Shown: piece by piece, positions 12,172 to 20,253 of the stretch | How positions within the stretch are numbered: position 1 is the stretch's first letter | How the letters are laid out: every line of letters begins with the position of its first letter | Source: Clostridium sp. | GTDB taxonomy: Bacteria > Bacillota > Clostridia > Clostridiales > Clostridiaceae | DNA: 64,000 nt | Direction of reading: 5' to 3' | Assembly (NCBI RefSeq): GCF_018372875.1 | Contig: NZ_JAHAIF010000009.1 | Span: 1-64,000 of the forward strand | The notes under the pieces: model-generated | Database searches by the model: none | Told to the model about the DNA's origin: nothing | The model's input: only the letters and a program-made list of their open reading frames with translations | Translations under genes and position numbers: made by a program

Positions 12172-13104
12172 ATGAGTAAAAAGACAATAATTTCAATGAT
12201 AGTTATTATAGCAGTTATATTTGGTATTTATGGTTTTACTAAATTTGCAGGAAATGGTGTTTCAGCAGATGGTGAGAAGATTAAAATTACTCATCAATTA
12301 GGAGAAACAGAAGTACCAAAGAATCCTTCAAGAGTGATAGTTTTTGACTATGGTATAGCAGATGCATTAAATAATTTAGATGTAGAAATAATAGGTTTAC
12401 CAAAATCAAGTTTACCAAGTCTTTTAAGTAAATATGAAGATAGTAAGTACGAAAATGTAGGAAGTTTAAAAGAACCTGATATGGAAAAAGTTTATGAATT
12501 AAAGCCAGAGTTAATAATAATGTCAGGAAGATTAGAATCATACTATGAAGAATTAAATAAGATAGCTCCAACAATTTATCTAGGAGTTGATAATACTGAT
12601 TATTTAGGTTCTTTCAAAAAGAATATGGAAACTTTAGGTCAAATATTTGATAAAGAAAAGGAAGTTAAAACTCAAGTTGCTAAGGTTGAAGAAGCTGTAG
12701 GTAAGGTTAATGAAAAAGCAGAAGGTATAAATGCTTTAATAGCTTTAGCTAATGATAATGCCTTTAGCGTATATGGAGAAGGATCAAGATTTGGAATAAT
12801 TCACAAGGAATTTGGAATTGAAGCAGTTGATAAGACTATAGAATCATCAACACATGGACAAAAGGCTTCATTTGAATACATTTTAGATAAAAATCCAGAT
12901 TATTTATTTGTAATAGATAGAACCGCTGTAACAGGTGGAAATACTTCAGCTAAGGAAATGTTTGATAATGAAATTATAAAGAAAACAGATGCATACAAGA
13001 ATGGAAATATAGTATACTTAGACGCTGAGGTTTGGTACACAATAAGTGGTGGTATTGAATCAACACAAAAGATGGTTGACGAAGTATTAGAAGCTTTAAT
13101 GTAA
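12172..13104 (+). CDS. yclQ: Siderophore-binding protein (YclQ/CeuE type), membrane-anchored without lipobox
   Basis: About 310 residues, with the periplasmic-binding-protein type III fold shared by ferric-siderophore receptors (N lobe with VIVFDYGIADAL; later SGRLESYYEELNKIAPTIYL; C lobe VYLDAEVWYTISGG). The start at 12172 is chosen because AAAAGGAG lies 8 nt before it; the ATG at 12166 is too close to that site. The N terminus has a hydrophobic helix (residues about 5-22) but no Cys anywhere in the protein, so it cannot be a classical lipoprotein. It is either an uncleaved signal anchor or secreted. Confidence 0.82.
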   Translation: MSKKTIISMIVIIAVIFGIYGFTKFAGNGVSADGEKIKITHQLGETEVPKNPSRVIVFDYGIADALNNLDVEIIGLPKSSLPSLLSKYEDSKYENVGSLKEPDMEKVYELKPELIIMSGRLESYYEELNKIAPTIYLGVDNTDYLGSFKKNMETLGQIFDKEKEVKTQVAKVEEAVGKVNEKAEGINALIALANDNAFSVYGEGSRFGIIHKEFGIEAVDKTIESSTHGQKASFEYILDKNPDYLFVIDRTAVTGGNTSAKEMFDNEIIKKTDAYKNGNIVYLDAEVWYTISGGIESTQKMVDEVLEALM

Positions 13105-13120
13105 TATATAGTAATTAAAA

Positions 13121-13150
13121 AGAGAAATTGCATTGCAATTTCTCTTTTTT
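13121..13150 (+). terminator. Rho-independent terminator after yclNOPQ
   Basis: AGAGAAATTGCA (13121-13132) pairs with TGCAATTTCTCT (13134-13145), followed by TTTTT. Repeat copy A1 starts directly after it. Confidence 0.9.
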
Positions 13151-13217
13151 GACGTCTAGCTATAAATCTAAGGTATTATTACAATTTCATATAAAAAAAT
13201 AGTCACCCCACCTTTTT
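13151..13217 (+). repeat. Dispersed intergenic repeat family A, copy A1 (partial)
   Basis: Begins GACGTCTAGCTATAAATC directly after a terminator T-tract and shares AGCTATAAATCTAAGGTATT with the other copies (TCAAAGG there). It ends in a CACCCCACCTTTTT segment that resembles the 3' end of copy A3. The middle part present in A2 and A3 is missing. Non-coding. Confidence 0.65.
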
Positions 13218-13286
13218 GCATAAATATAACTTATATAGCACTATAATGGTTATATGTGGAAAATATAGAGTTAGGAGATGGACAGG

Positions 13287-14468
13287 ATGTTATCATACAG
13301 ATATTTATTTGATATTGCTTTGATTTTGTTAAGTACAAAAGTCTTAGGAATAGTAACTAAAAAGTTCCAAATGCCTCAGGTAGTAGGGGCACTATTAGCA
13401 GGTTTAATACTAGGTCCAGCTGTTTTTAATATAATTACAGAAACTGATTTTATAAAGCAAATAGCAGAGCTTGGTGTAATAGTAATCATGTTTACAGCAG
13501 GATTATCTACAGATATTAATGAACTAAAAAGTACAGGAAAGGCATCTTTTATAGTTGCTTTATGTGGAGTTATTCTACCTCTTATAGGAGGAACTATAGT
13601 AGCTTATATTTTTAATAGGGGAGAGCTAGCAGGTGTTTATGGAAATGAATTTATAGAGAATATCTTTATTGGAATTATACTAACTGCTACATCAGTAAGT
13701 ATAACTGTAGAAACTTTGAAGGAGCTTGGAAAGCTTAATGTTAAGACTGGTAATGCTATATTGGGTGCAGCCTTAATTGATGATATCTTAGGGATAATTG
13801 CATTAACTATAGTTACTAGCTTTAATGATGCAAGTGTAAGTGTAATTTTGGTGTTAATTAAGATAATATTATTTTTTATTCTTTCTGGAATATCAGGGTA
13901 TCTTTTTTATAAGTGCTTTGATAAATTTGTTAATAGATATAACAGTGATATGAGAAGGTTTATTATAGCAGCCTTTGTATTTTGCTTATTATTATCATTT
14001 GTAGCAGAAAGGTTCTTTGGGGTAGCTGATATAACAGGAGCTTTTATAGCTGGACTTGTTTTGTCAAATAATAAAGAGACAAGTTATATAAATGCAAGGT
14101 TTGAAACTTTATCTTATATGTTACTTTCACCAATATTCTTTGCAAGCATTGGATTAAAAGTATCATTAAGTAAAATGTCCTTGGGAATAATTTTATTTAC
14201 TATTTGTATAGTTGGTATAGGAATAATAACAAAGGTTATAGGATGTGGACTTGGAGCAAAGTTATGCGGGTTTAACAATAAAGAAGCATTACAAGTTGGT
14301 GTGGGAATGGTAGCTAGAGGTGAGGTGGCTTTGGTTGTAGCTAATAAAGGAATATCTATGGGAATTATGAATCCTGTATTTTTAGCGCCAATAATTATTT
14401 TAGTTGTGGTTTGTGCTATAACAACGCCTATAATATTAAAAATAGTTTATAAAGATAAAAATATATAA
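13287..14468 (+). CDS. Cation:proton antiporter (CPA2 / KefB-like)
   Basis: 393 residues with about 12 hydrophobic helices. It shows the Na+/H+ exchanger fold: FQMPQVVGALLAGLILGPAV near residue 30, then GAALIDDILGIIALT near 160 with the paired acidic residues typical of CPA exchangers, and a C-terminal GMVARGEVALVVA motif near 355. No C-terminal TrkA-N domain, so it is the short antiporter-only form. The start at 13287 is preferred because TTAGGAG sits 9 nt upstream, whereas the in-frame ATG at 13278 abuts that site. Monocistronic by spacing. The transported ion (Na+ or K+) cannot be told from sequence. Confidence 0.82.
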   Translation: MLSYRYLFDIALILLSTKVLGIVTKKFQMPQVVGALLAGLILGPAVFNIITETDFIKQIAELGVIVIMFTAGLSTDINELKSTGKASFIVALCGVILPLIGGTIVAYIFNRGELAGVYGNEFIENIFIGIILTATSVSITVETLKELGKLNVKTGNAILGAALIDDILGIIALTIVTSFNDASVSVILVLIKIILFFILSGISGYLFYKCFDKFVNRYNSDMRRFIIAAFVFCLLLSFVAERFFGVADITGAFIAGLVLSNNKETSYINARFETLSYMLLSPIFFASIGLKVSLSKMSLGIILFTICIVGIGIITKVIGCGLGAKLCGFNNKEALQVGVGMVARGEVALVVANKGISMGIMNPVFLAPIIILVVVCAITTPIILKIVYKDKNI

Positions 14469-14656
14469 ATATGATATTGATGAGAAGGAAACTTTATTTT
14501 TATTTTTGTCATTATACTTAATTCTATGTGGAAGTAAAACATAATTGAATTTAGAAAATATATCCAATATTAGAATACAAGTATTACCTTCCTTATGAAG
14601 AGTAGAGTTATAATGAGTAGTAGTTTTATTACAATATTTTTTATATTTCCTAAAGC

Positions 14657-14685
14657 AAAAAAATCCTGCATAAGCAGGACTTTTT
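14657..14685 (-). terminator. Rho-independent terminator of the DAACS symporter gene
   Basis: TCCTGC...GCAGGA hairpin (14664-14679) flanked by an A run (14657-14663) that reads as U7 on the minus strand. The rest of 14469-14656 is AT-rich with nothing I can name. Confidence 0.85.
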
Positions 14686-14686
14686 A

Positions 14687-16027
14687 TTAAATAGCATTAT
14701 ATTTTTCTTCGTCTAACATTCCTTCTGATTTAGCAACAAATACTGCTGTAGCAGAGTCACCAACAACGTTTAGTGATGTTACTAACATTTCTACTGGTCT
14801 GTTTATTGCTAAGATTAATGAGTATGCAAGTAATGCAGCATCATTGTTGTATCCCATTCCAGTAAGAACTGTGAATAGTATGATTGCACCAGCACCAGGG
14901 GCAGCAGGTGTACCTACTGAAGCTATAAGAGCAAGTAATCCTATAACAATTATGTTTCCAATAGTTACTTCATATCCAGCACTTGATGCTATAAATATGG
15001 CTGCTATAATTTGCATTATTGCAGTTCCGTTCATGTTTATAGTCATTCCTAGAGGTAGTGTAAATGAAGCGATTTCATCACTAACACCTAATTCCTCAAC
15101 AGTTGTCTTTGTGTTAAGAGGTAAGGTTGCAGCTGATGAAGATGTTGAAAATCCAAATAATGCAACCTTAGAAATCTTCTTAACAAAAGTTATTGGATTT
15201 AACTTAGCAGCTATTCCAACGAAAGCAGCATAACCAAATATTAAGAATAGTAATAATGCTATTACAGTTGTTATTACGTAAGCTAGAGCAGGTTTTAAGT
15301 GTTCTACCCCATAGATTGCAAATGTTCTAGTTATAAGTACGAATATAGCAATAGGTCCAAACTTAGTAATAACGAAGCTTAAGAAAACAGTTATTATGTT
15401 ATTAACATCTTCTAGTAACTTTTTTAATACTTGAATTTGATCACCTAAGTGGTTTATGCAAAGACCAGTAACTACGGCTAAGAAAACAACAGCTAAAATA
15501 CTACCATTTTGAGTGAAAGTTGCAGCTATGTTATTTGGTATAGCTTTCACTATAACTAATAATGGATTAGAACCAGCGCTTCCAGCTTGAGAAGTCAAGT
15601 TATCTATACTTACATTAAATAATCCCATTTTATTTGCAGTAAATCCAAAGATTCCAGCTAATATAAGAGCAAATAATGATGTAACTAAGAATCCTAATAT
15701 TGTCTTATAAGAAATACGACCAAGTTTCTTAGTATCACTTACTTTACACATAGCTAAAGCTATTGAAGTAAATACCATTGGTACAATTACAAGTTGTAAT
15801 GAGTTTACAAATAGTTGTCCTGCTATATAGAATAATCCTAGAGCATTTTGAGCTCCTTCAGCAGATATATCTTGGAATAATAAGTTATTTATACTTGTCC
15901 ATAAATCAACATTTCCATTACTTAATAAATTTTCTCTTAATAATATAAATCCTGTTCCAGCAATTAGACCTAGAATTAATGATATTGCCATTTGAATAGC
16001 TAGTTTGTTTGAGTTTTGTTTTTTCAT
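14687..16027 (-). CDS. Dicarboxylate/amino acid:cation symporter (DAACS family), PyrR-regulated
   Basis: 446 residues with the eight-helix plus re-entrant-loop architecture of GltP/DctA/TcyP transporters. It shows the serine-rich loop GFSTSSSAATLPLN, the substrate/sodium motif NMNGTAIMQ and the second hairpin VGTPAAPGAGAIILF. The start at 16027 is set by GGAGGATACT before ATG; an upstream in-frame ATG at 16039 overlaps that ribosome site. The leader (16073-16211) carries a promoter, a PyrR-binding hairpin and an attenuator. This suggests the substrate feeds pyrimidine synthesis: aspartate, or orotate as shown for DctA-type carriers. Without the leader I would have called it a glutamate/aspartate or cystine transporter. 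Confidence 0.88.
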   Translation of the reverse strand: MKKQNSNKLAIQMAISLILGLIAGTGFILLRENLLSNGNVDLWTSINNLLFQDISAEGAQNALGLFYIAGQLFVNSLQLVIVPMVFTSIALAMCKVSDTKKLGRISYKTILGFLVTSLFALILAGIFGFTANKMGLFNVSIDNLTSQAGSAGSNPLLVIVKAIPNNIAATFTQNGSILAVVFLAVVTGLCINHLGDQIQVLKKLLEDVNNIITVFLSFVITKFGPIAIFVLITRTFAIYGVEHLKPALAYVITTVIALLLFLIFGYAAFVGIAAKLNPITFVKKISKVALFGFSTSSSAATLPLNTKTTVEELGVSDEIASFTLPLGMTINMNGTAIMQIIAAIFIASSAGYEVTIGNIIVIGLLALIASVGTPAAPGAGAIILFTVLTGMGYNNDAALLAYSLILAINRPVEMLVTSLNVVGDSATAVFVAKSEGMLDEEKYNAI

Positions 16028-16072
16028 AGTATCCTCCATAATAATTCTAAATATATAGGATACCAGATATAT

Positions 16073-16166
16073 AAAAACGCCTTAATACCAATTAAGATAC
16101 TAAGGCGTATAAAATACATAAATAATGTAATACTTCCTTATTAGTCTCACAGGACTAGTTTAAAGG
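16073..16166 (-). promoter_or_regulatory. PyrR-dependent attenuator leader
   Basis: Read on the minus strand, 16166-16136 folds as CCTT, an internal bulge, then TAGTC-CTGTGA-GACTA and AAGG. This is the PyrR anti-antiterminator form (AGTCC-n-G-n-GA loop, compare the consensus ARUCCNGNGAGGYU). Its 3' side ACTAATAAGG can instead pair with CCTTAGT in the terminator 5' arm. The terminator hairpin ACGCCTTA...TAAGGCGT lies at 16077-16108 and ends in T5. UMP-bound PyrR would favour termination. Confidence 0.8.
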
Positions 16167-16182
16167 TATCCTACGTTTTAGA

Positions 16183-16211
16183 AGTATACATTATAACAAT
16201 GTATTCGTCAA
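16183..16211 (-). promoter_or_regulatory. SigA-type promoter of the DAACS symporter
   Basis: Minus strand TTGACG (16211-16206), 17-bp spacer, TATACT (16188-16183), immediately ahead of the PyrR hairpin. Confidence 0.75.
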
Positions 16212-16232
16212 TATTCTACAAAGTATTATTAT

Positions 16233-16784
16233 CTAACAGAAAGTATTCTTTACATCAATAAGGGTTTTATTTGTTTTTTTAGAAGCAAATACGAGTATTC
16301 CTACTGATTCTTGTAAGCATTTTATAGCATGTTTTTGATCTTTATTTAAATGGCATTTATGAAGTAAACAATCAAGGTCATTATATAGACATTGAAGCTT
16401 GTCTGTATTATTTCCAATGTTATAAAGAGTTGATGACATAGCTGTTAAAATACTATTCAATTTTTTGTTAGAACATTCCTTACATTTACAACAATCATTT
16501 GTTCCTTTTTTAAAGCTATCAAAATCATTGGACTTGAAAGAGTTTATACTATTTTGCTTTTTTAAATACTTATCCATGTTAAAGTTGTTATAAGGCAAAT
16601 TATTTTTATGATCAAATTCATTTATATTAGTATCATAAGGTTCATAAATTTCACATGGGTTGTAAATATCACAAGGTTCTGGAGAATCACATGGATCATA
16701 GAACTCATTTATATCGTAGTTATCGTATGCAGTTTTTTCTTCTTCAAACTCTTTTATAAAGTTATTGTTTATATAGTTTTTCAT
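16233..16784 (-). CDS. Cysteine-rich acidic hypothetical protein
   Basis: 183 residues, family not recognised. The N-terminal half is low-complexity and rich in Asp, Asn, Tyr and Pro with repeated xPCDxY-type units (DPCDSPEPCDIYNPCEIYEP). The middle has a cysteine cluster CCKCKEC around residue 98. The C-terminal about 85 residues look helical, with further Cys and a terminal Cys. GAGGTG 5 nt upstream of the ATG fixes the start. Monocistronic. The composition resembles clostridial spore-coat or exosporium proteins, but that is only an impression. Confidence 0.55.
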   Translation of the reverse strand: MKNYINNNFIKEFEEEKTAYDNYDINEFYDPCDSPEPCDIYNPCEIYEPYDTNINEFDHKNNLPYNNFNMDKYLKKQNSINSFKSNDFDSFKKGTNDCCKCKECSNKKLNSILTAMSSTLYNIGNNTDKLQCLYNDLDCLLHKCHLNKDQKHAIKCLQESVGILVFASKKTNKTLIDVKNTFC

Positions 16785-16929
16785 AATACACCTCAATTTC
16801 TAAACTTTTGTAAAATTAAATCTTAATATTATAATATGTGTTGATATATAAAATGGGAGAAAAATAAAAAATAAGATTTAAAGAAGAATATAGAAAGTAT
16901 AGAAAAATATGTTATAATAATATTATTAA

Positions 16930-17004
16930 TGGGGTATAGCCAAGCGGTAAGGCATCAGATTCTGACTCTGAGTATGGTCGGTTCGAATCCGACTACCCTA
17001 GCCA
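16930..17004 (+). tRNA. tRNA-Gln (anticodon CTG)
   Basis: 75-nt cloverleaf including encoded CCA. The acceptor stem is TGGGGTA/TACCCTA (one G-T pair), the anticodon stem TCAGA/TCTGA has loop TTCTGAC (anticodon CTG, codon CAG), and the T loop is GGTTCGAATCC. A TATAAT hexamer sits at 16913-16918. It stands alone rather than in a tRNA cluster. Confidence 0.95.
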
Positions 17005-17011
17005 TATATAA

Positions 17012-17047
17012 AAGATTATCCAAGTTTATTAAGGATAGTCTTTTTTT
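17012..17047 (+). terminator. Rho-independent terminator after tRNA-Gln
   Basis: AAGATTATCC pairs with GGATAGTCTT (one G-T pair), followed by T7. The following 17050-17280 is AT-rich spacer in which I see no gene. Confidence 0.85.
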
Positions 17048-17284
17048 ATTCTTTAGGAAAATATATCTAAAAAAAGGTTGAGGAAAGCTTTAACCTTAAA
17101 AAGGTATTAATTATTTAATATAATTATATAGAAAGAGTTTGATATAGCGAGAAATTAAGTTGTTTTTTAATATAAACTTTATTTTTGGGGAATTTTAATC
17201 TTTTTTATAAGATTTACAATATTTGATAATGTTTATGATTCATGATAAGATTTAATCACTATATTAAAAAAGGAGAAATGAAAT

Positions 17285-18592
17285 ATGGAAAGTGATCCCG
17301 ACCCTGCTAATATTGCTGGACAGCTCATATTGTTAGTAGTATTAACAGCAGTAAATGCTTTCTTTGCAGCAGCAGAGATGGCAATTGTATCAATTAATAA
17401 AACAAAAATGAAAATGTTAGCTAATGAAGGTAATAAAAAGGCTAGCACAATATGCAAATTAGTAGAGGAACCAACAAAGTTCTTGTCTACAATTCAAGTT
17501 GCTATAACACTATCTGGATTTTTTGCCAGTGCATCTGCAGCAACAGGTATTTCAACAGTAGTAGGTAAAATGTTAACAGACATGAATATACCTTATGGTG
17601 AACAAATATCTTTTGTAGGTGTAACAATAATCTTATCTTATTTTACACTTGTATTTGGTGAACTTTTTCCTAAGAGATTAGCTATAAAAAAAGCAGACAA
17701 GCTTTCTATGCTAGTTGTAAATCCTATTCTTTTAATTTCTAAGATAGCGGCACCTTTTGTTAAGATACTGTCAGTGTCAACAAATATTTTAGTAAAGCTA
17801 TTTGGATTGGATAGTGATGACTCAGAGGAAAGAGTAACAAAGGAAGAAATTAAGTCTCTTGTAGAAACAGGAGAAGAACATGGTGCAATTGATGAAAGTG
17901 AAAAAGAAATGATAGAAAGTGTGTTTGAATTTGATGACAAAATAGCTGAAAAGGTTATGACGCCAAGAACAGAGGTATATTGTATAGATATAAATGAACC
18001 TCTTGAAGAATATTTGGACGAGCTTTTACAAAAGAGATTTGCTAGAATACCTGTCTATGAAGATGAAATTGATAATATCATTGGAGTGTTATATATGAAA
18101 GACTTCATGATAGAAGCTAGAAATAAGGGCTTTGAAAATGTAAATATACAGGATATATTACAAGAACCTTATTTTGTGCCAGAGTGTAAGTCAATTAGAC
18201 ATTTATTTAGAGACTTACAGGATATTAAACGTCATATAGCAATAATTGTAGATGAGTATGGTGGATTCTCAGGTATCATAACTGTTGAAGATTTAGTTGA
18301 AGAAATTGTTGGAGATATAAATGATGAGGATGATGAAGAGGAGTTTGGCATAAGAAAAGTTGGAGAGAATTGTTATTTAGTAGATGGTACTACTCAATTA
18401 GATGAATTAAATGAAAATTTAAACCTTGATGTAAATTCTGATGAGTTAGATACTTTAAATGGATTCTTAATTAACTTAATTGGAAAAATTCCTTTAGAAG
18501 ATGAAGAAAAAGAAATAAAGTATAACAATATTGTTTTTAAAATAGATGAAGTGTCTGATAAGAAAATTGAAAAGGTAAGAATATGTCTCTAG
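17285..18592 (+). CDS. CNNM/CorC-family membrane protein with CBS pair (HlyC/TlyC-like)
   Basis: 435 residues. Residues 1-195 form a DUF21 (CNNM) membrane domain with three to four helices (AANAFF-type motif as VNAFFAAAEMAIVSINKTKM; later FGELFPKRLAIKKAD). About 205-340 are two CBS domains (MTPRTEVYCIDIN; RHIAIIVDEYGGFSG). About 350-433 are a C-terminal CorC_HlyC domain. Members are implicated in Mg2+ export/homeostasis; the old name hemolysin is misleading. AAAGGAG precedes the ATG. The stop codon lies inside the 5' arm of the terminator. Single-gene unit. Confidence 0.9.
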   Translation: MESDPDPANIAGQLILLVVLTAVNAFFAAAEMAIVSINKTKMKMLANEGNKKASTICKLVEEPTKFLSTIQVAITLSGFFASASAATGISTVVGKMLTDMNIPYGEQISFVGVTIILSYFTLVFGELFPKRLAIKKADKLSMLVVNPILLISKIAAPFVKILSVSTNILVKLFGLDSDDSEERVTKEEIKSLVETGEEHGAIDESEKEMIESVFEFDDKIAEKVMTPRTEVYCIDINEPLEEYLDELLQKRFARIPVYEDEIDNIIGVLYMKDFMIEARNKGFENVNIQDILQEPYFVPECKSIRHLFRDLQDIKRHIAIIVDEYGGFSGIITVEDLVEEIVGDINDEDDEEEFGIRKVGENCYLVDGTTQLDELNENLNLDVNSDELDTLNGFLINLIGKIPLEDEEKEIKYNNIVFKIDEVSDKKIEKVRICL

Positions 18593-18612
18593 GTTATTCC
18601 TAGAGATTTTTT
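18586..18612 (+). terminator. Rho-independent terminator overlapping the CNNM gene stop
   Basis: TCTCTAGG (18586-18593) pairs with CCTAGAGA (18599-18606), followed by T6. The TAG stop codon (18590-18592) is part of the stem. Confidence 0.85.
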
Positions 18613-18785
18613 ATTCTTTAGAGGAAAATATAAAATTTCAATTAGCTATAAATCAAAGGTATTATTACATTTTTATATTAAAAATATAAAATAAATGATA
18701 GTAATTTTATAATTTCCTTACCTTTAGTACGGGTGGGGGGGATATTTGTTTTGATGTGATTTGGAGCCCAGTGACGGAACAAGCT
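18613..18785 (+). repeat. Dispersed intergenic repeat family A, copy A2 (long form)
   Basis: Starts after the terminator T-tract with TATAAAATTTCAATTAGC, continues TATAAATCAAAGGTATTATT, then the shared middle TTTCCTTACC and the conserved core GGAGCCCAGTGACGGAACAA (18763-18782). It matches copy A3 throughout this stretch. The right hairpin arm seen in A3 is not clear here because the neighbouring minus-strand gene begins at 18792. Confidence 0.75.
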
Positions 18786-18791
18786 TATATT

Positions 18792-19286
18792 TTATTTAAG
18801 TTGATTTATATAAAAGTTTAAATCCTTTTGATCTAGACAAAAACAAGGAAATTTCATTCCATAGTTACCCCATATAGTAATTGGAATTTCAGTAAAATAG
18901 AATGTTATAAAGAAGTTTTCTCTAGTAGAGAGTCTAGTTAAAAAAGGGATTAATCCTATGTGTTCTACTTTGAAGTAATTACTATAGTTTTCAATATTTA
19001 AGTTAGCTTTAAGCAGCTTCCTATCTTCTTCTGGAACAAGATTAACTAAGTTTTCTTTATCTTCTTCTGATAGTTTATCAAGATAAAAATCTATATAACA
19101 AAAAGAATTGTTTAATTTAAAGATTTTAAGGATATAGTCAATCATTTCCCCTTCACCTGAATATACATTTTTAGGCTCTAGGGTAAAGTTTGGAAAAGTA
19201 TCTAGTCCATCTAATATATTTTTGAATTTTATTATTACATTCTTGTGAAATTCATCTGAAGTTACAGGTGTTAGAATATCATTCAT
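18792..19286 (-). CDS. Hypothetical protein, 164 residues
   Basis: I do not recognise a family. A soluble, acidic protein without signal peptide or membrane helix, mixed alpha/beta by appearance (FKNILDGLDTFPNF; hydrophobic strand ENFFITFYFTEIPITIWG near residue 130). AAGGAG 8 nt before the ATG supports the start, and codon use matches its neighbours, so it is probably real. It stands alone between the CNNM gene and a divergent SDR gene. Confidence 0.6.
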   Translation of the reverse strand: MNDILTPVTSDEFHKNVIIKFKNILDGLDTFPNFTLEPKNVYSGEGEMIDYILKIFKLNNSFCYIDFYLDKLSEEDKENLVNLVPEEDRKLLKANLNIENYSNYFKVEHIGLIPFLTRLSTRENFFITFYFTEIPITIWGNYGMKFPCFCLDQKDLNFYINQLK

Positions 19287-19448
19287 AGAATAATCTCCTT
19301 AAAATTAATTGTGAATTAGTAATATTATAAAAATACTATAAATTAGTGTCAATGTTAAACAACTTTTATTTATAGAGATAAGTAATAAATTATTATAAAA
19401 ATGCTTATTACTAAATAGAGAATATTTTTATACGGAGGAGATGTATAT

Positions 19449-20195
19449 ATGAGAGTAAAGGATAAGGTCATAATTGTTACAGGAGCATCACGAGGTATTG
19501 GATATGCAGTGGCTGATAAGTTGTTATCAGAAGGTGCAAAACTTGTAGCTTGTGCATCAAATCAAAAGAATGCAGACAAGGCGGTAGTAGCATTAAAAGG
19601 TAGTCATCCTAATGCTATGATACTTGGGCTTGGTGTAAATAATAATGAATCAAAAGAAATTGATAAAGCAGTTAAAAAGGTACATGAGACATTTGGAAAG
19701 ATTGATGTACTTATAAACAATGCAGGTATTACAACAGATGTATCTTTCTTTGATATGACAGAAGAGGAATTCGTAAATGTTATGAATGTAAATGTTACTG
19801 GAATATTTAGATGGTGTAAGGCTGTAGTTCCAATAATGAAGGATAATGATGGAGGAAGTATAATAAATACATCATCTATGGTTGCAACCTTTGGACAAAG
19901 GAGTGGATGTTCATATGCAGCTTCTAAAGCTGCAGTAAATGGGTTAACTAAATCACTTGCAAAGGAACTTGGACAATATGGAATAAGAGTTAATGCAGTA
20001 GCCCCTGGGGTAACTAAAACAGACATGGTTGCATCTATACCTGATAAATTTATAGATTCATTAGCAGCAATGACTCCTCTTGGAAGAGTTGGAACTCCAA
20101 AAGAGCTAGCAGGAGCATATGTTTATTTAGCTTCTGATGAAAGTACTTTTACAAATGGAACAATAATTGGTGTTGATGGTGGTTTGGTAATGTAG
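19449..20195 (+). CDS. Short-chain dehydrogenase/reductase (FabG/BaiA-like)
   Basis: 248 residues, a classical SDR. NAD(P)-binding TGASRGIG at 11-18, NNAG near 89-92, catalytic Ser in NTSSM near 140, and Tyr/Lys in YAASK near 155-159. The C terminus is GTIIGVDGGLVM. CGGAGGAG precedes the ATG at 19449. It stands alone, not in a fab cluster, so it is probably not the housekeeping FabG. Segments such as NNAGIT...EEEF...VNVTGIF and IRV-AVAPGV-TDM recall bile-acid 3-alpha-hydroxysteroid dehydrogenases (BaiA), but such similarity is common among SDRs and the substrate is unknown. Confidence 0.85.
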   Translation: MRVKDKVIIVTGASRGIGYAVADKLLSEGAKLVACASNQKNADKAVVALKGSHPNAMILGLGVNNNESKEIDKAVKKVHETFGKIDVLINNAGITTDVSFFDMTEEEFVNVMNVNVTGIFRWCKAVVPIMKDNDGGSIINTSSMVATFGQRSGCSYAASKAAVNGLTKSLAKELGQYGIRVNAVAPGVTKTDMVASIPDKFIDSLAAMTPLGRVGTPKELAGAYVYLASDESTFTNGTIIGVDGGLVM

Positions 20196-20240
20196 ATATA
20201 ATATAAGCAAGACTTAAATAAAGTCTTGCTTATATTATAT
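20196..20240 (+). terminator. 20-bp perfect inverted repeat (terminator-like hairpin) before the MerR gene
   Basis: Arms at 20196-20215 and 20221-20240 are exact complements with a 5-nt loop; the stem includes AAGCAAGACTT. There is no T-tract beyond the T-rich 3' arm, and the MerR ribosome site (GAGGTG) starts 2 nt later. It could end SDR transcription or act in the MerR leader. Confidence 0.55.
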
Positions 20241-20253
20241 AGAGGTGTTTACT

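Noticed and set aside
12287..12574. Leu-rich minus-strand frame within yclQ
   Set aside because: Antisense artefact: Leu codons arise from complement of A-rich coding sequence.
19449..20195. Naming the SDR fabG
   Set aside because: It stands alone outside a fatty acid cluster, and family-wide motifs do not separate FabG from other SDRs.
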